Notes: generated by a model not told the origin, from the sequence alone. 64,000 nt of DNA from Effrenium voratum (GCA_963377175.1 CAUJNA010001446.1:389422-453421); one strand, 5' to 3'; positions 46,256 through 55,483 are shown, counted from the stretch's first letter. Translations and numbers: made by a program.

Positions 46256-46853
46256 ACAAGAAAGAGGCCGCAGCATACCCACATCAATGGATCAGTGCCC
46301 TGATGATGCACCCCCCAACTCCAGAAAACTTCTTTGTTCTGGTCACACTCTCAACCTGCTTTTTCATGGAGTTTATGCAGCCTTGAACAATTAAACATTT
46401 CACTGAAAAGACCGCATTTGAGAAGGCCCGAATGGCTATTTAAAGGCTTTATGCCCTTTCCTCTTTTTGCGCTTCACACATCCCCGTCAAATCTCTTTTT
46501 TGCGGCTGGCTTGGCGCCGTTTTTGTGGACAATGCAAACCAGAACGTCCGTGCTCCAACTGGGGTCTGGCCATTCGGGCTTGTGTTTTCCTGGTGTTGCC
46601 CAGGCAGGTGCCTTTTTGTTCGAGTCGACTAGGTGTCTCGAAGCCACGCGAACCTGTGAGCATTGGCATTCTTGCCTTTTTGCCAGAAGCCAGGGAAAAG
46701 GGGTCCTAGGAACGTCAACATGTCCAGGGCCCTTTGAGGCGGGAACCCCAGGCATGAAACCTTATGGGTTGATTACTGTGGCTTCCCTTGCTCTCAAGCC
46801 CTAAAGTTGGGGCGGGACCAGAAAGAAAACCGTCAGAGACTGGCCAGCGCCAG

Positions 46854-46905
46854 GTGTGGCCGGCGGGGAACCGGTTCTTCTGCAGAGGCCGCCCTTGTCG
46901 CTCGG
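46854..46905 (+). CDS. Probable DHHC-type palmitoyltransferase exon (N-terminal)
   Basis: AG|G acceptor (cagcgccag|GTGTGG) and GT donor (GCTCGG|gtttga). It reads VWPAGNRFFCRGRPCRS. GNRFFCxGR is the cytosolic motif that precedes the first membrane segment in many protist DHHC acyltransferases (GNNRFFCGGR type). It ends with one base of a split codon. The frame continues open past the donor. Together with exons at 48546, 49033 and 49973 it suggests the N-terminal half of such an enzyme, a multi-pass protein that attaches palmitate to cysteines. Confidence 0.48.
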
Positions 46906-47375
46906 GTTTGAGACCCACCATGTCCGAACGTCAGAGACCCCACCCAAGACCTGAGATGGGAACGAAACAACCAAGGAGTTGGTTCACTTTTTGTCCTTTC
47001 TTTTTGTTTTCTTTCGGGGAAGGTGAAACACACTCTGAATCCACCAGGTGGACCAACCTGAAGAACACAAGCAGAATCGGGGAGTTGCCCTGTGGGATTC
47101 CATCATGCATTACAAGAATTGGCAAGGGGACTTTCTGTATTGTTTACTGTTTAGTGCTTAGCAATGCTGGCCCCCGCATTTTCATCCTGGAAGGAGATGA
47201 AAACTGGCATGCCAAGCCTGTTGGACTGTTTGCTGGCATATTCACTGGCAAGACGAGTTTTGGTGCCCCGCACTGTCTTGTTCTCAAATCGAGGGTCTTG
47301 AACATTGACTCGGACTTGATAGGGTTTACAACCATGTGAGATCTCCCAACAGCCAGGATATTGCATGACTGGCAG

Positions 47376-47451
47376 CCCCGGGCATGAGTGCAGCGTGTCC
47401 AACTGCATCCGGGAGACCTGCGCCTTGGCGACGGGGGAGCGCACCCTCAAA
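47376..47451 (+). CDS. Cys-rich exon, unknown
   Basis: Acceptor catgactggcag|CCCC and GT donor (CTCAAA|gtgagc). After one base, 25 codons read PGHECSVSNCIRETCALATG and ERTLK with very strong GC3. Three cysteines in 12 residues suggest metal binding. It lies between exons assigned to the DHHC candidate, but its phase does not join the exon at 46854 directly, so membership in that gene is uncertain. Confidence 0.5.
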
Positions 47452-47533
47452 GTGAGCATTGGGGGGGGGGTCTCAAAAATGTGTGTTGCAGAGCGTTTTC
47501 TCTGCGCCACCATTTGGGTATACTGTCCTGCAG

Positions 47534-47566
47534 GTGAACGTTTGCCAGGACTGCGTCAGACCTCCT
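47534..47566 (+). CDS. Short Cys-rich exon, unknown
   Basis: AG|G acceptor (gtcctgcag|GTGAAC) opens VNVCQDCVRPP, a CxxC motif. It joins in phase 0 to the exon ending at 47451, giving ERTLK-VNVCQDC. The 3' limit is unclear (a GT donor in cctccta|gttgcc is one option). The two exons together could form a small zinc-binding module. Confidence 0.35.
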
Positions 47567-48545
47567 AGTTGCCCACTGGCGTTTGTTTTCCTGTCTTTAC
47601 ACCACAAGAGGGCATGAGAGGTTGCAGGGGACAGTGTTGGAGTTTGCATCAAAATCGTCAAATACAGAAGTCAACCATGTGGAGGGGTGGCTTTGACGCC
47701 TTGCCATGTGGCTTGGCGGCTTGAGGCGTTGTTGCTTTTGCTTTGGGCCCTCAGGCGCCACAGATGGAGGCTGCTGTCTGAGGGTGGCAGATGTTGCCGA
47801 AGGCAGGGATCCACTCTTTGGTGCCCCGAAGCTTAGTGTTGCTGTTTGTTCATTGGAGGTGATGTACGAATTCTAATCCGTTATGTTGGGAGAGATGATC
47901 ACTCATTGTTCAGTGAGGATACGGACAGCATGTTCATCACTTCAGCCGTGATCATGCGTGCAGAGATTTGGGTTTTAGCAATTGGGCTTTAGCAATTTCC
48001 GCACAGAGCACTTTGGTGGCAGATCTCACAACCTGAAAAGCGTCATCACCAGCTTCGTCACTAGCAATGCAGTAGGCCCGGGGCTGACAGGCGCAGCAAG
48101 CACTCTAGTCAGAGTTATGCTGTCGAAACGGATGAACAGCTTGAAAGTTGGAAAGTGTAAATGAGCAAAGTGCGGGCCATTCTAAACGACTGGTAGGGTA
48201 GATAATGATGTAGTAATGTTTTTGACACCAGAGCCTGGTTGGAACAAATGCATCGCCAGCAAGGCCACACCTTGCTTCTCCCTGTCATAGAGAACTGGGC
48301 TGTGAACAGTAATTAGAACTGCCCTTTGGGAAAGGCAACCGGACAGCCAGCAGTATAGCAACTATTCGAGGTGCTGGCTTGGCAGCGTTCCATAGTTTTA
48401 ATATAGGTCTGATCTCCAACCGCGGTGTTTCAGAAAATGGGCGCCCCCTTTTGGTTGCTGCTTCGAGGCAAAACCAAAGGAGACCACCGATTTTAGGGAC
48501 CACGATTATGCGAACCCATATGGAAGATCATTGGGTCAATGCCAG

Positions 48546-48678
48546 TCTCGACCGTTTGGCTGTCCAAACTGCGAGCAAGAAAGCGAAAGCGAGCGTCCCG
48601 CAGATTGCGACAGCGTCAACCGGCCTTTCTGCACCATCCTGGGCCCGGCCAACTGCTTTGCTTGGGCCGCTTGGAACT
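48546..48678 (+). CDS. Candidate Cys-rich exon of the DHHC candidate
   Basis: Acceptor gtcaatgccag|TCTCGA and GT donor (TGGAACT|gtatgg). The frame starts SRPFGCPNCEQESESERPAD and ends VNRPFCTILGPANCFAWAAW. GC3 is high in this frame and lower in two other open frames. LGPxxxxFAW resembles the GP-containing start of the first membrane helix in DHHC proteins. Its exit phase (one base) fits the exon at 49033. Alternative frames (AVQTASKKAKASVPQIATAS) keep the call tentative. Confidence 0.4.
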
Positions 48679-49032
48679 GTATGGGGCGCGCAGGGAACGA
48701 GCGCGGGGAACTGTGTGTTGCTTTGTTTTTGTTCGGCCTGCCACTCTCCCCATTTGGATATGCCATGAGGTAGGGTGGAGATACATGTCAATAGTTTCCA
48801 GCAGCTCGCACGAAGATCGTTATAGAAGGCGCATATGTGTTCTCGATTCGAGATGGGCAGCTAGGATGATATGGCAAAATACCTGCGCAACAACAGTAGG
48901 GGCAGTCATTCCGCGCTGCGGCTCAGAAAGATTGGCATTTCAGGTGAACTCATGGAAGGCACCAGAAGATGTTAGTTGTACCCGTGGCATCCTTGGCCAA
49001 GTTGGAGTCATTCCGCGGTCAGAGTGGCACAG

Positions 49033-49106
49033 GGCGCTGGCATGAGGTGTGTATCATGATCCCCTGCAGCCTGTACTTCACCCTAGCGCTGCCCTACTAC
49101 TGGAGT
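49033..49106 (+). CDS. Membrane-segment exon of the DHHC candidate
   Basis: AG|G acceptor (agtggcacag|GGCGCT) and a GC donor (TGGAGT|gctgct). After two bases it reads RWHEVCIMIPCSLYFTLALP, then YYWS. The hydrophobic run around CIMIPCSLYFTLAL corresponds to the first membrane helix of DHHC enzymes (typically LIxxPsxLYF). Phase matches the exons before (48546) and after (49973). An acceptor at 49047 (ggcatgag|GTG) is a shorter alternative. Confidence 0.52.
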
Positions 49107-49972
49107 GCTGCTTGGCTGGGTAGCGTCGTGTCAGAAGCGGAGTCGTTGCCAGCGGGAGCTACTAGAATCACGCGGCGCTGGCCTTTGCGGACTCGGGTTT
49201 AGCTGCAGCTGGCAGGCTGAAGTTAGCAACTTTAAAACGGTATAAATCCGAGACGTTGATTGGAGCTTCAAGCGCGCTTCAAACAGAGAAGATGTACCCA
49301 TATCCCTTCCCAGAAGGGTTCTCAGAACTATTCGATCCGAAACCGAAGCCGTCTAAAATGGTGCGAACCTATTCTGGGGGATGGTCAACATGAAGAGGGC
49401 AGTGTTCCTTTAGGGCCCCCTGTTTCTTTTGTAGGGGGTGAACCGGGTGAACCACCCTAGCAGTTGGCTGATACCTTGGAGCTTTCAGGGCCAGCCGGTG
49501 ACAGGGAAAGGAAACCATTTTCCCAATATGTCTTAGCAAGTCTTCGGGGGAAGGACTGCAGCTGCACAATCTTCACATGCCCGTTTGGGACGGGAAAATG
49601 CGACTGTGGATGCTTCGTGTGTTGTCGGGGGTTGGGCCGATCAAAGGAACGGACCTGATGTATCACACAGCTTGGCTGTCCACTCGCGACAGTCAAGAGG
49701 GCATGACAACCCAAGACTGCACGCGTTCTGAAAACGAATCCGAGACTCATTAGACACCTGGTTTATCGTGCTGACCTACCACATCTCCTGTCCACACAAG
49801 TTGCCAGTACCACAAAGTATGCCCATGATTTTCGCTGTAAACATGTGTGTGTGTGTGTGTGTCCTTGTTTGTGTGGCGTGGGCATTCCGAGTGACGGGCC
49901 AAGGTTGCCACTTGCCCAACAAAGACCAATAATTCGCAATGTCCGATCCCCACGACCCAGCCGGGCTCCCAG

Positions 49973-50080
49973 GAAGTGCATCCGCTTCTGCCCCTGGTGG
50001 CGCTCTTTTTTTTCCTGCTCACGGTGGGCTGCTTGCTGGCTGCCTGCCTTTCGGACCCGGGCATTCTGCCCAGACGCGAG
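49973..50080 (+). CDS. DHHC-type palmitoyltransferase exon: second TM helix and DPG motif
   Basis: AG|G acceptor (gggctcccag|GAAGTG) and AG|GT donor (CGCGAG|gtgcgg) bound 36 codons, phase 0 to 0. It starts EVHPLLPLVALFFFLLTVGC and ends LLAACLSDPGILPRRE. A hydrophobic helix followed directly by SDPGILPR is the conserved DPG motif after TM2 in DHHC acyltransferases. It should be followed by the Cys-rich DHHC domain. No DHHC, CCxxC or HC..C.NC pattern was found in 50081-50560 or elsewhere, so the gene is truncated, a pseudogene, or its catalytic exon was missed. Confidence 0.65.
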
Positions 50081-50559
50081 GTGCGGCCAGGGGGTGGGGG
50101 GTCTGGGGGGTCCGGGGGCAGCTTTTGGCGTTCGAACGAACGAATGTCATCTGAAGATGAGGGGGTCATGGCGTGGGGAAGGCATCAGTGCACTGACGGA
50201 CAGCTGTTGGCTGAGAGCGGCCCCCCTCAAACCCAGGTGACGAACGTAAAGGGTTCTGAGGCTCCAGCGCTATGTGTTGCTTGGGAAAGGGGCAGCCATC
50301 ATCTTTTTTCATACCGTATCAAACCTTCAATGGACAGTTCCAATCGTTTGTGTGGAGGATGGGAATCAGTGGGAGGAAGTGAGGAAGGGCTACTCAAGGG
50401 TTGAAGCCGCCTGGAAGACACATGAACTTGTCTTGTGCATTGCTCATTTCAGCTTGATGCGCGCTGCCATGTACCGACAGGTGGGTGGCTCAAACAATTC
50501 GATCGCCTTGAGCTTGAGAGCTTTGGGTCCGAACCTCGATGACGGCGGTTCATCCCCAG

Positions 50560-50649
50560 ATATGCACTCTGGCATCGCCCCACTCGCCGTCCAGCACAGC
50601 CGAGACCTACGTGGATGCCGCGCTGACTTTTGAGGCAGGCCCTGAGGAG
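50560..50649 (+). CDS. Possible N-terminal exon of the CmcJ-like gene
   Basis: Acceptor ttcatccccag|ATATGC and an AG|GC donor (CCTGAGGAG|gcctgg). The biased frame reads ICTLASPHSPSSTAETYVDA, then ALTFEAGPEE. Proteins of this oxygenase family often begin with a strand of the form AxLxYL followed by an acidic turn, and TYVDAALTFEAG would fit. It exits in phase 0, compatible with an exon at 51835, but a family member would normally have 20 or more extra residues between, so an exon is probably missing. Membership is inference. Confidence 0.35.
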
Positions 50650-50954
50650 GCCTGGTGGGAAACGAGTGGAGAACCGCCATAGGAAGCCACTTTCCCCCAG
50701 AAAACCGCTTGAGAATCACAAGAGTAGTAACCCGAGAAGGGAACGGAGTGAGGATGCCTATTGCATGTTTGCTTGGGTGACTGAGAGTGCAAGAAACGAT
50801 CGCGAAGGAGAATATGGCCTTGTGCGATTTGTCGAAAGGCGCCCGGAGTCCCAATCCCATGACCCAGGAATTCCGATATTTTCCTTGGGGTCTGGAGTTT
50901 GGAGGCGTGAAATGCCATGGAGATATGCAGAGATGGCAGAGATGGTATGTCTTA

Positions 50955-51113
50955 GACAGTCGCTCGTGGTTGCATATAAAAATTATGGAAGATTGACAAG
51001 TCAAACCGTGTCGAGTATGCCGCCCCATATGCCTTTGAGACAGTCGCGTGTGGTTGAATAGAATGACCATGGAAGATTGACAAGTCAAATCGTGTCGAGT
51101 ATGCCGCCCCACA
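50955..51113 (+). repeat. 84-bp tandem duplication
   Basis: Two consecutive copies (from 50955 and 51039) share gacagtcgc(t/g)(c/t)gtggttg, ggaagattgacaagtcaaac and cgtgtcgagtatgccgcccc with about 90% identity. Non-coding, probably intronic to the gene that follows. Confidence 0.85.
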
Positions 51114-51834
51114 AAACTTCACTTCCTTCTTCACGTCAGGTGTTCTGACCAGTTGGCGGGGAATGCGTTTCAGGCTGCCTGCTGTGTGCCTGAAATGCGC
51201 ACAAGGTTTGAAGGAAGTCAACTGTTCTAGCTCAAATCATTTTTGGTGGGCCACAAGCTAACCCTATGTCACTGTGAGGGAAGTCGCAGAAACCGCCCAG
51301 CCAATCGCCAGCTGCATAGCCCTGAACTGCTCGTGAGGTCAGGATCTGGAATGGTCGCGATGAGGACCGGCGTGGGGCAAGACGACAGTTTCACACCTCG
51401 CAGATCTTGCGAGGCCCATCACAACCAACTCGTCCAAACGTAAATGTCCATTGTGTTTTCATGTGTTTGTCTTTCGTGGTGCACTTACAATTGCCGGTGC
51501 CGTTCTTCACACGCGAAAACAACACGCGTTTGAACGGGTAGGTGTCCGGGGTGGCTTTAGTATGCCAGCACATGTCAGCACTGAGGGTGGCCCTGTGAGG
51601 ACCACAAGATGGAAAAAGACGGCTTCGAGCTTTGCAATGTGTCTCTGCCCCAGGAGGAACTGCCGATGTTTTGATGGAGTGTGGCGGATTGCATGAGGGA
51701 AACAGCTTGTGCAACGTCCTTTGGCTCATAGTTGGCTTGTGTACATGTTTTGCATTGAATGGAACGTACACGACATGAACGGGCAAATGCGGGCAATAGT
51801 CCCAATGTCACTGCAAACTGTAAGAATCAGGCAG

Positions 51835-51923
51835 GTTGGCTTCGGTGGCTCCAAGTCTTTCGAGCTTGTGGCTTCTCCGCTGGAGGAGGTGGACTGGTAC
51901 GATCCACCGGCCGTGGCGGCTAC
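51835..51923 (+). CDS. CmcJ/AsaB-like oxygenase, exon E0
   Basis: AG|G acceptor (atcaggcag|GTTGGC; aatcag|G at 51831 is an alternative) and GT donor (GCTAC|gtttct). It reads VGFGGSKSFELVASPLEEVD, then WYDPPAVAA. The family feature is GFELV.SPT.V.DF.D...VRRVYYPE, just before a V.VFDH strand. Here FELVASPLEEVDWYDP aligns with it, and the next exon supplies the YP. The exon ends with two bases of a Thr codon completed by the next exon. Start of the reading frame upstream is unresolved. Confidence 0.6.
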
Positions 51924-52435
51924 GTTTCTTGGCGCAACACCGGGCGGGACGGGCCATGGGCTCTTTTTACAGACCCAGCTGCGGGCTGATAGGAGGTGAA
52001 TCCATCCGCCATTTGCTCGTCGGCTCGTTCCAGCTTTTACTGGTGCCAAAGCGGCATGGCCTGTTTGCACTGTGACTAAAGTAGATTCCCATTTTTGACA
52101 GAAGCATCATGGTCAACTAGCTAAGTAATTGGATGGTGGGAATCAGGATCATTGCGGTTGGTTTGTAGCCTTCGCTTGGCAGATGGGTTTCAGGCGTATC
52201 AGGGAGGGTTGATGTGTCAATTCATTTTTTGAAGGATGGCACCCTGACCGTGGTTTCTAGGGTTGGATGGTTTGGATGGGACAGGGCTCCCCCCTTGAAC
52301 CGATTTCCCTCTCAACTGGCCCAGATATGTTTAAATCCACCAGCCGGGGAAATATGGGAAACGTGTGGGCCTATGACCTGAGCGCTGCCGCAAACCACCA
52401 AACAAACTATAGGACACCTGCGGGTTCTGCCTGAG

Positions 52436-52580
52436 GCTTTATCCAATGGCCGAGAAGGCGTTGCTGGACCTCATGCCAGGCTCCAACAAGGTCATCGTCT
52501 TCGACCACATCGCGCGGAACGCCGGGCGCGTGGAGCAGGAGATGCGGGAAGCGGGGCTGACGCAAGAGCTGAGCAGCGAG
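52436..52580 (+). CDS. CmcJ/AsaB-like oxygenase, exon E1 (VFDH strand)
   Basis: AG|G acceptor (ttctgcctgag|GCTTTA) and GC donor (AGCAGCGAG|gcaggg). After one base the frame reads LYPMAEKALLDLMPGSNKVI, then VFDHIARNAGRVEQEMREAG, then LTQELSSE. YP.....LL....G...V.VFDH..R is the hallmark N-terminal block of the CmcJ/NvfI/AsaB hydroxylase family. A Met at 52446 could look like a start, but the family match continues upstream of it, so it is internal. It exits in phase 0 into a 2.9-kb intron that hosts a DNA transposon. Confidence 0.75.
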
Positions 52581-53274
52581 GCAGGGGAAGGGCCGGGTCT
52601 CGCGCGGTGCAGGTTCCCACTTGGGTATGGGTCAAAATGAAACCACCAGAAAAACCGCAGGTTTTTTAGCCCATATTTCCATGTACCAGGTTTCCCTGTT
52701 AGATGCCGATTTTTGACCCACAGCTACTTCCTGAGTTCCTGGACTTTGAGCGTTTTGGGAAGATTGATTGCCATGTCAACCCTTTACTAAAAAAGGCATC
52801 GATCGGAACTTACCCTGCGTCACCAGGGTTTCCAGAAGGCCAATTTAGCGGTAAAGCGCAAGTTCGGACTTTTGTTTGGCAAATCCACGCCGAAAGTGAG
52901 GATTGGCTTTCACAAGAATTGGTTTGCCCACAAGATTCTAGTACGGCCATGTTGAGGCCTTTTTTCTGGAGGAAAACAGGGGGAGGGGCGTTCGGGGAAG
53001 GGGGGTTGGAATCATGCGAATGAATGTTGTACGGCCAGGTAGAAGCGTAGGAGTCAGTTTGGAGGTCAACCTTGTCCAACAAGAGGGGCCAAAAGGACCC
53101 CCGTGATTCCACTTGGGTTGATGACTCGCTTCAAACTTGATGGAGGCTTATAAGATGTTAGGGGATGCCGGGAGCAGCTCCCCTCAGGTTCCCATGCTAG
53201 GAGGGGGGGGGAGGTATCCCTGCAAGATCCCCCAGTAGTGCCCTTTTACCCTTTTTTGGGGGAGGGTTCCCCTA
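52581..53274. other. Intronic sequence of the CmcJ-like gene, 5' part
   Basis: No exon-like block between the E1 donor and the repeat at 53231. A frame at 52703-53023 (+) lacks codon bias. The stretch is bounded on its 3' side by the transposon insertion. Confidence 0.6.
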
Positions 53275-53607
53275 ATGTCCAAATGGGATTAAAAAATGCA
53301 CGCGTAATAAAGACTTCTCGGGGCCCAAAATAATTAGTAAATGCACCTGAATTAAAGACAAGCCCCTGCCCCCCCCACCCATGAACAAAAATATCCCCAA
53401 AAAAAAGTCCCCAAAAAAGTCACCTCTTGGCTAACTACCTAGCCAACTTCAATCCCAGGTGATGCTGGTGAAGCTTCATGCTTTCTCCAAAAAACCAAAC
53501 TGCAGACCTTGCCCAAACTCAAGTTTTCTTACATGTCTCTTGCTTAAAAACAGCCCACCATCAAACCCACAAAGGGGGTAGTACTTCAAGCCCCCAAATT
53601 TTAAGCC

Positions 53608-53645
53608 CAAGACTTTATTCCAGGGGCCCCTATAATAAAGTCTTG
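53608..53645. repeat. 38-bp palindrome, copy 1
   Basis: CAAGACTTTATT, CC, AGGGGCCCCT, AT, AATAAAGTCTTG: 12-bp arms and a 10-bp self-complementary centre with one two-base mismatch. It can form a long hairpin. One per tandem unit. Confidence 0.9.
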
Positions 53646-53894
53646 CTGCATGGTCCCCCCCTGAAAAATGCAACTTCCTACATGCAGTTACCTCTTGGCT
53701 AACAACCTAGCCAACTTCACACACAATCCCAGCTGATGCTGATGCTGATGCTGGTGAAGCTTGTTGCTTTCTCCCCAAAATCCAAACTGCAGACCTTGCC
53801 CAAACTCAAGTTTTCTTACATGTCTCTTGTTTAAAAACAGCCCACCATCAAACCCACAAAGGGGGTAGTACTTCAAGCCCCCAAATTTTAAGCC

Positions 53895-53932
53895 CAAGAC
53901 TTTATTCCAGGGGCCCCTATAATAAAGTCTTG
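53895..53932. repeat. 38-bp palindrome, copy 2
   Basis: Identical in arms and centre to the copy at 53608, in the second tandem unit. Confidence 0.9.
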
Positions 53933-54180
53933 CTGCATGGTCCCCCCCTGAAAAATGCAACTTCCTACATGCAGTTACCTCTTGGCTAACAACCTAGCCA
54001 ACTTCACACACAATCCCAGCTGATGCTGATGCTGATGCTGGTGAAGCTTGTTGCTTTCTCCCCAAAATCCAAACTGCAGACCTTGCCCAAACTCAAGTTT
54101 TCTTACATGTCTCTTGTTTAAAAACAGCCCACCATCAAACCCACAAAGGGGTAGTACTTCAAGCCCCCAAATTTTAAGCC

Positions 54181-54215
54181 CAAGACTTTATTCCAGGGGC
54201 CCTTACAATAAAGTC
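54181..54215. repeat. Palindrome, copy 3, degraded
   Basis: CAAGACTTTATTCCAGGGGC then CCTTACAATAAAGTC: the right arm has lost its last three bases and the centre has one change, at the truncated end of the array. Confidence 0.8.
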
Positions 54216-54372
54216 AAATGCAAACTCAGTTCCAAGTCTGAAAAGGAAGCTCCAGCAATACTAAATCAAATGCAAACTCAGTTCCAAATCTGAAAAGGAA
54301 GCTCCAGCAATACTAAATCAAATGGAAACTCAAGTCTACCAATACTAAATCTAATGGAAACTCACCTCAAGA
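54215..54372 (+). repeat. 52-bp tandem repeat near the element's right end
   Basis: Two full units from about 54215 and 54267 (caaatgcaaactcagttcca, then gtctgaaaaggaagctccag, then caatactaaat), then partial units with ATGGAAACTCA. A second, independent tandem expansion within the same element. Confidence 0.85.
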
Positions 54373-54534
54373 TACTATTCCCCATGCCCCCATCGTTGAG
54401 GGGGGGGGGGGCTCCCGTTTACTAATCCACATTGGACATTACTAAAATATACTACAGCAAAAAGGTACCCTTATTCCAACCTCTCCACTGGAGGACCTAG
54501 CCTGTCACTTTCACTCCCTGTCACTTTCAGGCCA

Positions 54535-54735
54535 TCTCAGCCGGACGCCCCCCGAGGCTCAGTGGAACCTTTTTGGGCTTGCGTCCGGCTGCCAGCTTCT
54601 TGGGATCCCTCCTGGCCCATGCTTCATTCACGCATTTATGGTCATGTTGCAACTGCGGTGGCGCTTGGGGCGACCAGATGGGCCTCGAGCCCAATAGGGG
54701 TGGCCATAAAATCTGCTTGTGGCGCACTCCAGGGC
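54535..54735. CDS. Exon-like block, strand unresolved
   Basis: Plus reading: acceptor ctgtcactttcag|GCCATC, then AISAGRPPRLSGTFLGLRPA and further open to about 54741. Minus reading: a frame ending at a TGA with AWARRDPKKLAAGRKPKKVP, then LSLGGRPAEMA. Both have moderate GC3 bias. The oxygenase exons E1 and E2 join in phase without it, so it would be a nested or antisense gene, an alternative exon, or chance. Confidence 0.28.
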
Positions 54736-54939
54736 CACAGCACTAGGCCAATGTTGTATACCGGAGGGTGTACCTGGATTTACAGATGTATAGGGTAGTC
54801 CTGGAAACAGGCACCGGGTACATGGGTAAGTTTCAACAAAGGGTGAGCCCAAAAAGTGGTTTTACTCTGGATATAGTTGTCCCTCTGGATATAGTTGTCC
54901 TTTCAACCAAGGTACAAAGGGTATTGTGAAAAGACATAC

Positions 54940-54952
54940 ACACACACACTTG
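54940..54952. repeat. Short CA run
   Basis: A cacacacaca run in the intron of the oxygenase gene, minor. Confidence 0.6.
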
Positions 54953-55195
54953 AACAATCCATCCAAAGGATTATATAGCACGTTCAAAGTTCGAAGTTGG
55001 CACGTCAGGTACACTGGGTTGATCAGACCCAGCATCCTGAGGTCACCATAAGAGCGCACACACAGATCCTAGCTGCAACTCCTACAACGATTCCCCAACC
55101 TGAAGTCAAGACCCCCCTCCCTTCGAATCGACGGAATCGCTCGAAATCGACAGAATTAAGCAGATCCTATACGGCCGACATTGGGGACCTTTGCG

Positions 55196-55465
55196 CTTTG
55201 CTAAAAAGGGTACCCTCATTAGAAAGAACACAACGCAAGCAAACACACAAACACACAAAAGTAGAACCACACACAGACACACACACACAAGCACACAAAC
55301 AAACACAAAAAAAACACAGACAAAGCCCACACAAACTTCCCCACAAACACACGCACAAGCACACACACAAACTTACCCACAAACACACGCAAGCACACAC
55401 ACAGAGAAAACCAAATCAAACAAACAGACGCAAAACACACGCACACACACAGACACACACTCCAT
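55196..55465 (-). repeat. CA-rich microsatellite with GAGGGTACC motif (minus)
   Basis: ACACAA, ACACAG and AACACAC words over about 220 bases. At its left edge, read on the minus strand, it has a GT-rich run, TTCTTTCTAATGAGGGTACC and CTTTTTAG, the same arrangement as at 23.06 and 34.48 kb. It ends about 20 bases before the acceptor of exon E2, so it forms the 3' end of the intron. The long plus frame (54997-55785) through it is spurious apart from the exon. Confidence 0.8.
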
Positions 55466-55483
55466 ACTCCATGGAGCCGACAG

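Larger units (their letters stand above)
53420..54216 (+). repeat. 268/287-bp tandem units inside the element
   Basis: Units start at 53420, 53688 and 53975 with ACCTCTTGGCTAAC(A/T)ACCTA; the first is 268 bp, the second 287 bp, the third truncated at about 54216. Internal variation includes (GATGCT)n copy number (one GATGCT in the first unit, three in the others). Copies two and three are nearly identical, so amplification is recent. Open frames over each unit on both strands are products of the repeat. Confidence 0.92.
53275..54439. mobile_element. TA-flanked DNA element inserted in an intron
   Basis: Terminal inverted repeats ATGTCCAAATGGGATTA (53275-53291) and TAATCCACATTGGACAT (54423-54439) match at 14 of 17 positions and are flanked by TA on both sides. 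The empty site at 59569 has a single TA, so TA was duplicated on insertion, as in Tc1/mariner and some PIF-like or other TIR elements. Length 1,165 bp. No transposase frame. The body is almost entirely tandem repeats carrying palindromes. It lies in the intron between exons E1 and E2 of the oxygenase gene. Confidence 0.82.
53231..54495 (+). repeat. ~100-bp dispersed repeat, split by an insertion
   Basis: 53231-53274 (cccagtagtgcccttttacc ... gggttccccta) and 54440-54495 (tactaaaatatactacag ... cctctccactggagga) together match the continuous copy at 59527-59628. The halves are separated by the element at 53275-54439. The repeat ends CCAGTAGTG and CTCCACTGG are weakly inverted, so it may itself be a small MITE. 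Origin unknown. Confidence 0.8.

Noticed and set aside
45382..46386. 334-codon plus-strand open frame
   Set aside because: It lies mostly in the TTCCCAACC minisatellite; repeat words shift frame between copies and the minus strand is open over the same span. No domain or splice evidence.
52446..52640. ATG at 52446 as the oxygenase start codon, with the frame ending at 52640
   Set aside because: Family similarity (FELV..., then YP before the helix) continues upstream of the ATG, and the last 20 codons of the frame do not match the family; a GC donor at 52581 joins the next conserved exon in phase.
53476..53960. Two near-identical minus-strand frames (65 and 90 codons)
   Set aside because: They are the same tandem-repeat unit read twice; sequence identity reflects DNA amplification, not a duplicated gene.
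53420..54216. CRISPR-like array
   Set aside because: The repeats are 268-287 bp tandem units without short repeats and unique spacers, in eukaryotic DNA.
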